64,000 bases of DNA from Seiridium cupressi (lineage: Eukaryota; Ascomycota; Sordariomycetes; Amphisphaeriales; Sporocadaceae). The stretch is taken from contig JARVKI010000093.1 in assembly GCA_036674765.1 (NCBI GenBank), forward strand, positions 62,001-126,000, in the 5' to 3' direction. Positions 37,404 through 49,842 of the stretch are shown here, in pieces (the stretch's first letter is position 1; each line of letters opens with the position of its first letter). The notes beneath the pieces are model-generated. The model saw only the letters and a list, made by a program, of their open reading frames with translations. It was not told the origin of the DNA and searched no databases. Both the position numbers and the translations under genes were made by a program.

Positions 37404-37646
37404 ATGTGTTACCAATTAGTCGAGCTCTACTCGGCATGCCGATGCCTTTACTATCAACACGCCGTAGACCGATGTGCTTCCTATGGCCGCCCAGGGCATG
37501 GGGTCACTAAGAGGACCATCTTGGTGGGCTACGCCTGTCAAGACCACTCGCAGTCAAGCCACTACTCGTCACACTCGTCCTCGCACTACTCAGATTCTGG
37601 CTACCATAGCAGCCGCTCGCACAAGAGCTCCCGCCACCACAGGTGA
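37404..37646 (+). CDS. Small conserved Cys-containing protein of unknown function
   Basis: An 80-aa protein starting MCYQLVELYSACRCLYYQHA and continuing VDRCASYGRPGHGV then RTILVGYACQDHS, with five spaced cysteines and a His/Ser-rich tail (SSHYSSHSSSHYSDSGYHSS). Small proteins with this N-terminal pattern occur widely in filamentous ascomycetes; no function is known to me. The Cys/His spacing suggests metal binding, which is inference. An in-frame ATG exists only at 37404 in the conserved part, and the family begins there. Another possibility is that AG|GTGAAA at the end is a donor and the protein continues, but the tail looks complete. Confidence 0.7.
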   Translation: MCYQLVELYSACRCLYYQHAVDRCASYGRPGHGVTKRTILVGYACQDHSQSSHYSSHSSSHYSDSGYHSSRSHKSSRHHR

Positions 37647-38789
37647 AACGTGCTGTCTTCGGTACTTGGCTGTTGTGCCTGGCATTCTCCACCGCTCTTG
37701 AGGTTCGAGTTTGGGAATTGGATCTCCTATCTCTACTCGTTCAGACCAAGAGCTATGTCACCATCGCGGCCGCCCTCGCAGCTGTCGCTGCTGTTTGTGG
37801 GCCATGATCGGATCATGTCGACATCTGCTCCTCCTGCGCCGCAATGACCTGCCGGACCCGCGGCTCCCTTTGGCTGTGTGACTCGACCTTGCATTGAATG
37901 CAGAGCTCAGTTGCCATTTATCGAGGACGTGAGGCCAGGAAAAGCTGTTCTGGTTATGCGGTCGGGAGGACTAGGGTCCGTGAACCTCTGCTCGCCTCTG
38001 CTTACCTCTGCCGGTTGAGCACAGGTACCAAGACTCAGGACCCAGTCCTGGCGGTGTTTCTTCTCTTTCATTCTTGGCATTGTTTTGGGACGGAAAGCAT
38101 AGCGTTAGCAAGGGCGATATCTGCATTGGGATTCTCAGCGGCATACGATTCGAAGATGGACAACGAGGGCTTCATGCTCGGATGCTTCAGGCGAGATGGG
38201 GAGGGGGAAAACACGCGTGGATCGAAATGACAGCACCATCGAACTCATTTTTTGTCCCAATACATCACTTTTGGAAGCATAGGGCCGGATACATTGCATG
38301 GAGCTCGGATGGGATTTATACCAGGCGTTTTGGGTGGATGATGGGATTTTTTCGTTTTCTTGGCTGGACGCCACGGGTTTGATACACGCAGCTTGCCTCT
38401 TTTCTTCCATTTCTGTCTCCTTTCATCGCTTTTTCAACTCGTCTCTTTCTCATATTCTCTTCATCTGTACTGGCTGCCGTTTGTGTAACAACAAATTTTT
38501 TTTTTTTTTTTTTTTTTAAAAAAGGAAACTGCTCTGGAAGCAGCTCATGTACTCTTACCTTCAACGCCCCTAGTGGTCACTGGTGGTAACATGCTGGAAA
38601 GGGTAGCTGGCATTTCGCCCTTCAGGACATCCTACCACCAGGCTCGGCCTACTCGGGAAGCTCTCGTTCACTTTCTTTAGACGCTCTTCGCCGGGTCACG
38701 AAGCTGGAGGTACAAAGCTACATAGACTTGGTGCTCCCATAGAGCTGATAGAGGGCAATATCCGATATTGGATATACGGACAATTATAT
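37647..38789. other. Intergenic, 3' flank of small Cys protein
   Basis: The 3' region of the small gene and spacer, including a run of 22 T followed by A6. No coding feature is supported. Confidence 0.4.
38496..38517. repeat. Poly-T run of 22
   Basis: Twenty-two consecutive T followed by six A. It might be a mononucleotide microsatellite or the tail of an old retroposed sequence. No target-site duplication or element body was recognised on either side. Confidence 0.9.
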
Positions 38790-39110
38790 AATCATATTTT
38801 GAAGATACTTCAATTGATGCAATACTTCAGTTCAATGATAGACAGTTCTCTGAAAGTGAGTCTCCAAACCATGTTTATTTCAACCACCTGGTTTCTCTTA
38901 ATCATGCCATTGAGGCCGGCGATATGCAATGATGTAGCGACCAGACTCTATTGCAGTGGAAATCTGGCAGCACAAAAGTCTTCTTGTTCAACGGACTAGA
39001 CGGCTTTCTAGGTAACCAAGAGCAAATCTTGTCATCGCAAAGTGGTTCAAATATGAAATCGGATAGCCCACAATTTGCTCACCGAGCAATCTGCCTGGCG
39101 TCCGACCCTG
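38790..39110 (+). pseudogene. Possible gene fragment, unrecognised
   Basis: One frame reads SIDAILQFNDRQFSESESPN, HLVSLNHAIEAGDMQ, then TGA (38932-38934), then LLQWKSGSTKVFLFNGLDGF. The composition is like real protein on both sides of the stop, and upstream the frame is closed by TAA. No family is recognised. Treat as a weak candidate for a truncated relic. Confidence 0.25.
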
Positions 39111-42100
39111 AAGTTATACCTGTTTGCAGATATGTCGTTCTCGTTACAGCCGGACTGCGGTAGGAGTATATTCCTTCTGGCCCCCAATTGGCTCAAGACA
39201 GTTCTGATCGCCATGGCGCCACCAGCAGTTAGCCTCGCCCCATAGATCTCAGCCTCCCCTTGAGGAAGAGAGTCTGCCTAGACAAGGTGCTTGTTTACCA
39301 AAGAAAACAGGGAAAACAGGGACTTGGGGTCGAGTACGTCCCCACGTGTTTTGATCCCTATGAGACTAGGTCGATTCGTTGTGTTGTGGCACGGCGTACC
39401 AGAAAAAGGCAACAATGGGACGAAGCAGATTGCCACGCCCTACGACGCGGTACACCCCCCTCCCAAAACGCAGGTCCCCAAAGAGCCGGGACTGCAGCAC
39501 CAATGCCGTGGGCACAAAATGTGTGGACGGGCTCATGAGGTTGGGCCCGTCCCTGGCAGACCCGGTGGAGGGGTCTTGCATGCCGGTGTAGCCTGAGGGT
39601 GCGCTCACCATCTGCAATGCCCTACCTACCCTAGCTAGGTACATTGGTACGGTACATACCCATACTCATACTACCGTGAATAGCGGGGTCACCCCCTTTG
39701 CGACTAAGCTACGAACCGGGCGACTATTAATAGCCGTTTTAGGTGGAAAGAGTGAACTTAGGTCAGCACCTTTGCTGTATCGGGTAAGTCTTAAGTCCAT
39801 TTACCCTCGTCCCACCCAGATGAGAGGCCGCCTAGCCGCGATAGACGCTCTTGGCGCTCGGCAAGTGCCTTGGTATCCCATCACCCGACAAGCCGGCGAT
39901 CTGGTGCCCGGCTGACATGCGCCAGGGGGTCGACAGTTCTGTAGCCGGGCTTGCTGACCCAGCCACGGCCTGGCTACGTGAAGTTGGGGTCCAAATTTGG
40001 ATCTCACCTGCTTCGTCCAATATAGATGGTGGCTGCCTCGTGTGACACCCCCAAAAAGCAGACAAGATCTCGCAGTCACGCTGCCCTCCCTCCCACGGAG
40101 TCGGAACCCCTCGTGGCCACGTGTTTGTAGAAATGAGCATGCTGACTGCATATGTGTATCGCAGTGTAATACAACTCGATGTCCTACACGCGAGTGACAC
40201 TACAGCGCGATAGGGCTGAAGATGATACCTTAACTTAGCCATTGCGATGCTACCTCAGACCGAGCCGAAAAGCAGCGAAGATTGGACGATGGGATTCAAA
40301 GGAGCTACGACAAGAATGCCACTCTATGGTGGTGGGCGAATGAGCCTGGGCCTGCTCTGCAGGATTACTTCCCGGACGGCGGATCGTTGAAAGAGAGGGG
40401 CACGTAATACCCAGGACCCAGCACTGGCCTCAACATCGCCAGAATTGCCGATCAGGGGGTGCGACCAATGTGCTCTTCGAAACGATTATTCTTCAACGAG
40501 ATCCTTCGACGGCCATGAATTTCCAGCCAGTCGCTTTCGTTCCAGATCCCGGGGTTGCCATTCCGCAATCTTAAGGAATGATCGCCTGGGCACGATCATT
40601 GGTCTCCCCCCTCGGCTTCGAGGCAGACACTGCCATGGATCGCACCATAAAAAGATCTTGCCTGCTGCACCGACACACACACTTTACTCAAGTCAGAGTC
40701 AATTGTCGAGACGAAGCTTGTTTACTCCGGCCCTAATGTGCCACCAAAGCAGTTCGTGTCGACCCGCGGGAAGAGGCGCAAGCTCCCGCAGCGGGTCGCC
40801 CAATTGGCACCCATGGGTCGCTATCGCTTCCTTCTGCTACGACTACGACTCCATGCAATGAATTCCGTCTCCATAACGAATACAATCTCCGGTGAGCCTG
40901 AGATTTGCAACGCCCGTCACCACGTGTGCGTCGTGCTAAAGGTCATGTACCAACCCATGCAAGTGCAGGTGGAGGTCTGCAGACATTGATAGTAATATGC
41001 AGGTCCTGGCACGAGGAAACGTCTCTCCAACCCCTGGTAGGCTGGAGCCGGTCTCCTCGCCCTTGGTCGCTACTTCATCACATGGCAATCTGAAATGCCC
41101 CTCCAACACCCCGCTCAGCAAAAAGCACCTTACATTCAGCACTAGCCATGGGAATCAAGTTCCCACAGCCCAAGTCCCGAAGAAGGATTTTCCCGTGCGG
41201 CGCAATATGACGTTCTCTTCACCATCCGTGTATTTCGTTTGTGCGACGACCGCTACAATCACTACAGCTACGCCTCGTCGCAGTGGCCGCAGCCTCCGCC
41301 GCCGGAACGCCAAGGTGGGCGCGCCCGTAGTGAGGCTTGGAACCCCGCGTGTAGTTGAGGAAGATGCAGTTGCACGAGTGACCCCACATGCCTGCCCTGG
41401 CGGGCAGGAATATAGTCATTATTGAGAGTGCCATGAAACAGCCACATGAGCCGATCTAGCGAATGGATTCGTCCCATCATACGCTGGCAGCACAAGGCAT
41501 CCTTCTCCGCCCGGGAGGGCCGGGAGTCTGCCGGAGCCTACGGAGTGTGGGAGGAGGGGCTGGTTCTGGAGTATGCTGCATGCAGAGGCAATACAGTATC
41601 ACACACCGAAGAGTTGGACAGTAAACATGGCCAGACGAGCGGGTCCGAGGAGGGTTGTTGATGCAGTTCTCTCTATGAAGCAGTGCGTAACGACGGTGTG
41701 CTAGAATCAACGCGCCTGGTGAACTGGGCAAGAAGAGTGTTCGTAATTTGAACGAAGCGAATGGATTCACTGGCTCGGTATACAGCCACTATTTGCAAGC
41801 TCTCAAGGCGACACTATCTTTGATGTTACAGTATAAAGTTTCATGGTGTAAACCTAGCCAATCGTGCTCAGTGCAAGTGGATACTTATACGGACCCGAGG
41901 CAATCTCGCCTAGGCAGATGAAATAGGAGATGTTGCCACGCATGTTCCGTAACAAACGTGCCAATGCGGCAATCTCTCCAAACTGCTATTTCACGGACCC
42001 GAACAGAACCACCCCAGCAACGTCAAGGCCCTGGACTATGACGAACACCGCCAAACCACTCATCACAGTCGTATCCTTCAATTTCACTCGATACTCGCAT

Positions 42101-45100
42101 CCTACACGCTCTGCAGCGTGATCTCAAGGGTTCCAGCCTCCATTGTTGGAGAACAGCTTGGTTCGGGACCGAACAAACACTGGGGCACCATCCGCCTCCC
42201 AGCAGGCGTTTGAGCCAAGAAATTGGGGTTTTGAGCGTCTAAGTATAGGTGAGGGCGAAGGCGCTGCTGCAGATGAGCTAGATGCAGATCAAAATAGACG
42301 ACATGTTGACATGGAAGGACAACGTGTAGAAGGATGCTATGAAGTCATCAACTGTAGTATTCTCGACTATACTTGTACGAGCTGCGGAGGTATAGGCAAG
42401 GACGTGCTGTTAGAGATAGTAACCGGGGGCGCTTGAGCTGAAGGTGTCCCATTGCATGCAGTGTTTCTTTTTGCGTAGTTCGATGAGTCTATATGGCAAT
42501 TTACCATCCCACTTGGGCTGGCAGATGGAGCTGTTTTGCTACTGGATATCGACAACCTGGATTGGGATGGCCACTGTGATTGAAAATTATGAAAAGTTGT
42601 CTCGCAATAGAAATTACGCCGATTCAACATTTTGATAGCTATGTATCGACATGGACTGGATAATTCAATGTGTATGAGTTCTTTCCAATTCATCACAACG
42701 TTCGTGAATCTCGGGGTCTGCTCATCCAGACGTCACGACAAACTTAACTCTCTCGCTGCACACATCCTATTCGTTCTCATAGAGCGATATCAGCCACATT
42801 GGCGTGCCTAGGGTATTCGTTCACTAAAATTGGAAAGATAGAGAGCTGACGGGGAAAGTGGTATCGCACCTTGTAATGTCATAGCCAGTGGATGGCCTTA
42901 ATGGGGAATTACGCAAGCAGACGAATCAAGATCAATCAAGCCTCCCCGTTTAAGACCTACATTTGCTTTCGAATCTGGAATTATCTCCCCCCTTTACTCT
43001 ATAGGGCTCATGTTCTGCGATAAATACAGTTCGAAAAGAGGTAATCTCCTTTCTTTACCGCAGAAGTGCCAGGAGGCATATGGGAAGGTGAATTGATCGC
43101 GAAGCTTCTCGAACGGGCGACAGGCCTTAAAAACGAAGGCGAAAGCGAAAGGACATACTCGATGATGGTTGCCTTGACAGATACTTTAACATTCTCGGAT
43201 CTTTGCTATCCTGTGATGCTGCTTTTGTTGTTTCGAGTAGAGCGGAACAGCTCGAATAGTTTTGCGAGATATTCATAAGATCGAGTCTGTCGGAGAGTTG
43301 ACGCACTTTGAGCACACCTTTATCGTTTTGAGTCAATAGCTCGCAATCTTAATAAATTGGTGCTCCAAACTATAAACTATCGATCAACCTGATCTCTGGT
43401 ACTGGACTCTTTGGGAGGAGTTTTAGAACGTCACCAATCTCTCGAAATTTGCAAATGCAGCGAGTACATGAGTCTGTTGTTCACCTATATCGTGAAGTCC
43501 CTTACGTTATGCGATTCAAGTTGTCAGGTACGACTTGTATAATGTGTAACAGCTCCGTGTGCCGCGATCTTGGTACCACTTACGAGTCAAGTACCACCCC
43601 ATACTATGTCAGTATATTACGGGGGAAAAATATTCCCATCTACAACGAGACCATATCCATTTCTATATAGGGGTTATGGACTTGATTTTGTGAATCACTC
43701 TCTACATGTTTTCCCTGATACTTAAAGCGTATATCAAAAAGATCCGACTGAGAACTATAGCTATTGATATATGCCGTGGAGGAGCGGCCGCGGCATCATG
43801 TTGGTTGCCGAACTCTCATCTGACTTAGCGAAATCAAACGAACCGTTCTGGGTTCCGACAGGATCTCTAGATCCTCCCGTCCAACCTTAACTATATCAGC
43901 ACTGCATCTCGCCCTCTACTAGTACGGATCATCATATCCCTCAGTCCACAATCGATAATGCAGAATTTGGCCCTTGATCAATCATGAAAATTCTATCCGT
44001 AACAAAGTCATTGGCTAGCATCGCTAGCTCCATGTCATTCGACGTCTCGGCGCAGACAACTTCCTTCTGATACGCAGGACCCGGATGTGAGCAATCTTTC
44101 TCTTGCGGGGGTATGACCTCCGGCATCTACTCGACAATAATATACCAGCTTGGCGCCAGTCTATACTTTGGTGCCCACGTCGTGACCAGCATGGGTTTCA
44201 AGACAATGGAGACATATATGGCTTACAACAACTATTGTTCCCCGAGAACGATTACGAGCTATTTGGCGACTAGCGTAGACGAGCCTAGGCGACTCGACTA
44301 ACCCACAACGTTTGTGTAGGAGTGTTGTGAGCAAACTGACGGAGGCATGGATGCGTTTTGATCCTGTGGTCACGTTCGGGCCGAACCACGAGTATATTTA
44401 GCATACCCTTGTATCTGGGGTGGGTGCTTTGGTATACAAAAAGCTTTCCTTTATCTATGACGCCAGGCATTTCATTGAAAGATGAAAACGGCATGACGCT
44501 TGAAGTAATGATAACGATTATACCTGGGTAGTCTATCCTACATTAATAGTGAGGGTGAACGCTACGAGCACCAAGAAATATGAGTCTATGGGAAAAGGGC
44601 GAAGTAAGAATCTTGGATTGTAATTAGTTATTATCTTAGAAATATGATGTTAGTAGGTATATCACGTTGTGTTTACCATTACCTTATGAAGACCTGTACC
44701 CTACTTAGAAAACGGAATTGAAGACGTACCGCTTTTTTTTTCTTCTTTTTCTTCTTCTTCTTCTTTCGCCCTTTCTCTCTTGAATCGCTGAATAATATTA
44801 CATTACATAACGAAAGGTCCCCCTCACCGCAAGGGTTTTGTAGATTGATATGATGTAAAGTGATAATCCACTCGGCCACGACCCGTTTCATCCGATAACG
44901 ACAGCTCAATATAATACATGGTCGCTGGCTCGATTTATACATGTCCACAGACACTTCCTGCGGTGGGATACAAAGCTTGTAATGGCTATAAGCGAGGCAC
45001 ATAATCACACCGTATGTTCCGGTGCAAGTGCGGAGTTCGCTGTGATCGTCGAAAAGTAATTGATAGCTTTGACGCGATATTGCCCCTTTAAATAGATAAG

Positions 45101-45847
45101 ATTGCCAATCTCCAATACGCATATATCTATAGAAAGTTTATAGTTCTTGATGTGGATTATCTTATCTGAGCTATATTGATTCGAAAGGGAAAAAAAAAAA
45201 AAAATCGCAAGACTGAAATAGGCAGGTCAAAAAGTGTGTCGCTGAAAGGGCCTTGAAAATAAAACCCGCACAGATACAGGACCTGCAGAAGCGCTAAACA
45301 TGCCCCGCCATTCAGCTTGCGTTACGGGAGTCCCAGGCCCCATAGAGCTAAGGCGAACGGTCTGCCCCGGGTCATGGCAGCGGCGAATCAATCTATTCAG
45401 CGGCTTCTGGGGGTGGGTTCACGCCCGGCGCATTCCCACACCGCAGTCGCCATCCTCCAGTCAGCTCTCGACTTTGTCATGCAGGCACTTATCGCGGCCG
45501 TCATCAGTGTAGGGAAGCCGCCACGGCCAAATTTTGAGATAGCCGACGCAGCTCGGCGTCGGTGTCGGCTTGCGATGGCCGTTTCTTCCTTCTGTTTGGT
45601 GTGGCTAGGCCGCAGAACCAACTAATTATCCTTCCCTAGAGAAAAACGTCGAGGCTCGGACTCTACTCATACATCACTCTGCAGTTCAGATTTTGCACTC
45701 GCTCACACGCCCAACGGCCAACTACTATCATAATTACAACAACCAGACTAGCTTGCTTACCGCATCCTAGTCTATCTCCACAATATTTGTCTCGATATTT
45801 TGGACTGCAAGCGACTATCTTCGTCCTCTCCGCCACTGCGTTGATCG
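39111..45847. other. Long gene-poor interval
   Basis: About 6.7 kb with no supported gene. Frames above 100 codons (for example 40997-41425) have compositions typical of non-coding GC-rich DNA and no motif. The stretch 45300-45847 just upstream of the transporter is presumably its promoter and leader. Confidence 0.4.
44733..44766. repeat. T-run / CTT microsatellite
   Basis: A T9 run grades into TCTTC and T5, then four CTT/TTC units. It is simple sequence in intergenic DNA. Confidence 0.85.
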
Positions 45848-48036
45848 ATGAGTGGATCCAAATATGAGCCTATCAGCCATGACGCGGACGACACTTTAAG
45901 TACGGGGAGCTCGGACCGTGGGTCTGAGCAGAGCAAGGGCAGCATCGTGGAGGAAAGTCACGCGGATGACGGTACCAAGACTCTCAAGCTCGTGACTTCC
46001 CGCGATGGAGTGGCCGATGTGGAGTCTGGGGCCGGATTATCGGACAACCAGGGACGTCGGCGCCGAATGAGCAATGCTTCGAAGAAGAAGCAGCAGCAGC
46101 AAATTGCAGCATGGAGAGATCTACCGAAAAAGAAGCAGTTGGTTGTCATCACCATGACTCGGCTTAGTGAGCCACTCGTCCAGACGTCACTACAGGTAAA
46201 GCCTAGGCCGAGACGACCCCTCTTATGACCCTCGAGTGCTGACCCATGCGTAGTCATACATGTTTTATCAGTTGAAGTGGTTCGACCCAAGCCTGCCGGA
46301 CTCTGTCATATCCAGTCAGGCCGGTATACTGCATGCTAGTTTCACAGCTGCCCAGTTCTTGACTGCTATGATTTGGGGAAGGGTTGCCGATTCGGCATGG
46401 GCTGGTCGAAAAACCGTCATCCTCATCGGTCTATTGGGTACTTGTAAGTCCTGGTCACTAATTGTACTTGGAGCCAATATCGTCTGACAGCTTTAAATAG
46501 TGATCTCGTGCGTTGGCTTCGGCTTTTCGACCTCATTCTACCAGGCACTCTTCTTCAGGTGCCTGGGCGGTGCTACGAACGGGAATGTTGGTGTATTGCG
46601 AACGATGTAAGGATCACCTTTTCCATTGTCTTAGTCTGTGTGTCGAAGAACTTTCCGTCCCTCGTAGTATCATCAAGGCGCAAAGCGTGGTTTTCAGTAA
46701 TTGAATCAAATGCGATTTCGTACCAACTCCACTCAATCTCGAACAATCCGGCATACTAACTGCACACGATGGTAGGATCAGCGAAATAGTCCGAGAGAAG
46801 AAGTGAGTTGCGTCTTCAAATTCTCAAACCTACCCCTGGTTCTAATTTTGTTCTATTAGATATCAGTCTAGAGCCTTCCTCCTCCTGCCAATGACATTCA
46901 ACATAGGTATCATCATAGGACCCGTGTTAGGCGGTATCCTGTCAGATCCAGCGGGCTCATACCCGGATCTTTTTGGCACTGTATCTTTCTTTCAAAACTT
47001 CCCGTACGCACTTCCCAACCTCGTCAGCGCCGTGTTTCTCTTCTGCGCCCTCACAGGAGTGTGGCTGTTTTTGGAAGAGACACACGACGCGTTACGCGAC
47101 AAGATTGATTACGGAAGGATGATTGCATCAAAGATAGGACAGCTTTTCTCCAGACCGAGTGGAAGCTACGCTTATACACCTCTGCATTCCCGTGGCTCCA
47201 GCACTGCTACCGTCGAGATGTCGCCAATTACCCCGCAGGAACAACACAAGCAGGGTCCGCGTCGTCGTTACACGACTAGACTCCCATTTCGACGCATCTT
47301 TACTCGTAACGTCAGCTTGACCTTCTTTGCGCACTTCTTCCTTGCTTTCCACCTGGGCACTTTCAACTCGCTCTGGTTTGTCTTCTTATCCACTCCCGTG
47401 TACAACCCTGCAGAGCCAAATCCGCCCGGCTTCACACCTTCGCTACCTTTCCGATATACTGGCGGTCTGGGTCTTCCGTCTCGCAATGTTGGTTTTGCCA
47501 TGGCGATGCTTGGTACAATTGGAATTTCTATGCAACTGTTTCTGTACCCGCGGCTATCCTCACGCTTCGGTACGCTGAGGATGTGGCGAATATGCCTTTT
47601 CCTTTTTCCAATCGCATACACACTGCTGCCATACCTGTCGATCGTCCCCTCAACCACAGCGCCACCGAGCCAGAAAACGGGGCCGGCAATTTGGCTCGCG
47701 TTGGCAGGCGTCCTTTTCATCCAAGTCACGGGACGCACGTTCGCCTTGCCCGCCCAGACTATTCTGGTGAATAACTGCACACCTCACCCCAGCGTCCTTG
47801 GGTCGATACACGGCATAGGCCAGAGCGTGTCCAGTCTTGCGAGGACAGTCGGGCCGATTTTGTGTGGGTATTTATATGGGCTTGGATTGAGATATGGAGT
47901 TGTAGGTGCGGTATTTTGGGGGTTGGCTGGTGTCGCGATATGTGGTTTGACCGCAAGCTTTTGGGTCCGAGAAGGTGACGGGCACGAGATTTGGTTAGAA
48001 GGGGACGAGGAAGATGAAGAGGAGGAGAGAAAGTAA
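45848..48036 (+). CDS. MFS transporter, DHA1/ZIFL-like
   Basis: Five exons, 45848-46195, 46254-46443, 46501-46606, 46776-46802 and 46860-48036, give 615 aa. Exon 4 is only 27 nt, and its use restores RTM-ISEIVREK-KYQSRAF. The N-terminal 115 residues are hydrophilic and cytosolic, with KKK/QQQQ runs. Then come about 12 membrane helices with the MFS motif A variant GRVADSAWAGRK after helix 2, RCLGGATNGNVGV in helix 4 and NIGIIIGPVLGG in helix 5, a long basic central loop and an acidic C-terminal tail (EGDEEDEEEER). The family is close to fungal DHA1 carriers of the yeast YCR023C / plant ZIF1 type. The substrate is unknown, and zinc or drug export would be a guess. The gene is intact. Confidence 0.9.
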
Positions 48037-49276
48037 GCCCTCAAAAGGATAGCATGAAATCAAATAGACCATATATCCATTTCCAAATTCATTGTGGTGT
48101 GGCACATGCCATCCCAGGTATTACGGCGCGCGTCGTTTAGTGTCCGTAGTCATGCTCTCCATGGCTCTACATAGCCATATCAAGTGTTAGCTAGAATTTT
48201 GTAGTTCACGAGAGGGGAAGGAAGTCCCGGGGCTTGTCAGATGAGAACTCTCTGCTAAGATGCCGGGAAAATAAATGGATCTGTCACTTTCAGCTATTTT
48301 CCCGCTGGTGACATCCTTGGTATATTGCTGTTGCATATTTTGCGGGCCCGAAACTCACAGTAGTGGAATGACTATCGGAAATTTAGTCTCCATATAGGAC
48401 TTGACAATGACATAGGTGTAGCCTCCATGGTACTCCGAGCGTTATTCGTTACATGAAGAATCTGGCTGCAAACATTTGATGAGCCTATTCCCCTCATCAC
48501 AGCCTATAAGACGTTACTTTGAGCACCCCCGGTGCATCGGCGGAATTTGAACATATATATAAGAGTTGTGCGAAGTCAAAGTGAGGATAATGATCGTGAT
48601 GCTATGTGCTGTAAACGGAAGCTCTTGTTTAACACGAGCTGCAGGTCTATTGGCAGAACTATCCTCCCCAGAGCAAGCATGCCCTTCATGTGGGTCAAAA
48701 TTGCAGTGCCATATTCTTTACTTTGAACCAGTGTAACCTTGGCATCTTGGCTGAGTTCTTACACTTCTGATCTCGAAATTTCGTTGCTCCACAAGCTCCT
48801 ATCCTAATAGCAGGGCAGTGCTAGCAAGACTAGTCTAAATGTATCATATAATCTTCTTTGTTTCCTTGTATGTAGCTAGAAGACCCTTTGCACAGTTTGT
48901 AATTGCAGTGAATATGAATGTGATTGGATTGAACGGTCAGTCAAGTGATTTCAGAAAATTTGCGTCTCTGCGAAAGGTGGAGTATTAGATCATAAGGAGG
49001 GTCGGAAGATTCAGACTCAAGCAAGATTGTGTACTGATTCGACCCCATGGTGTATACGGAATCAATGTCACCTGTCAAAGTATCTACTCTCAATGCGATC
49101 AATAATTTTATCAAAATCGCTGTCACAGCTTTGGTCAACCACCTTCCAATTGCATTTGTATACGGGGCGCCACCGCAAACCAGGAGAGTGGCTGCAGCAC
49201 TGGCCTTTTCCAAAGTGGAGTAAGCAACATTTTGCTATCCAGCGACTCAATCTCTAATAAGACGCCGCCACTCACA
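48037..49276. other. Intergenic, no gene seen
   Basis: The 3' flank of the MFS gene and the upstream flank of the tRNA. Short frames only, none convincing. Confidence 0.45.
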
Positions 49277-49348
49277 GCCCGCTTGGCTCATCGGTAGAGC
49301 GCCTCACTAGTAATGAGGAGGCAATTGGTTCGACTCCAGTAGTGGGCA
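49277..49348 (+). tRNA. tRNA-Thr (anticodon AGU)
   Basis: A full 72-nt cloverleaf without intron. The acceptor stem GCCCGCT pairs with AGTGGGC (one G-U pair). The D stem is GCTC/GAGC, the anticodon stem CCTCA/TGAGG with loop CTAGTAA (anticodon AGT), the variable loop AGGCA, and the T arm ATTGG-TTCGACT-CCAGT. The discriminator base is A. The A and B box internal promoter elements are present. The anticodon would be modified to IGU and read ACU, ACC and ACA threonine codons. Confidence 0.95.
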
Positions 49349-49842
49349 AGAATTGGGTTCCACTCGGTTCTTGCTTCAATTAATATTCGGTCTTCACTGG
49401 GCCGGCCTGTCTTTTGGCGATTTTTTGTCGATGACTTTAATAGCAGAGTTGTATGTATGTATGAGCGGGGGATGTTAAGAAATTTTGCTTTGTTTCTATT
49501 GATTGAACTGCCTACGCACTCTCCCCGAATTGGATTTACAATAAACGAAGAGCTGCCAATCGTCGCGACCCCAAAACTTGGACTGTTCCGTCCTATTTCA
49601 AATCCAGGCGAACAATTGCTTCATATTTCGAGATCGGCCATGTAGAATGAAGCTGGACAACCCGCTCCCATTCTAGGTTGGAACAAACAGGAACATAGAG
49701 CCACGGGTCGCCGGGCGTTCCTTGTCACATTTAGATGAGACTAGTGTATTATCAATTTATTCAGTTTCTCTGACTGCTATAATGTGGCAGCGAGATCACA
49801 CTTCACGCCTAAAACAGTGGCCGGGGATGGTATTTTTGCTAA
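49349..49842. other. Intergenic, 3' flank of GH79 gene
   Basis: No feature beyond a possible T-rich Pol III terminator (GATTTTTTG at about 49420) some 70 bases after the tRNA. Confidence 0.4.

Noticed and set aside
40997..41425. 142-aa ATG frame
   Set aside because: Low-complexity Ser/Thr/Arg composition and no homologous pattern.
46607..46775. 169-nt MFS intron as a third introner-like copy
   Set aside because: Length is similar, but its sequence does not align with the two introner-like introns beyond splice signals.
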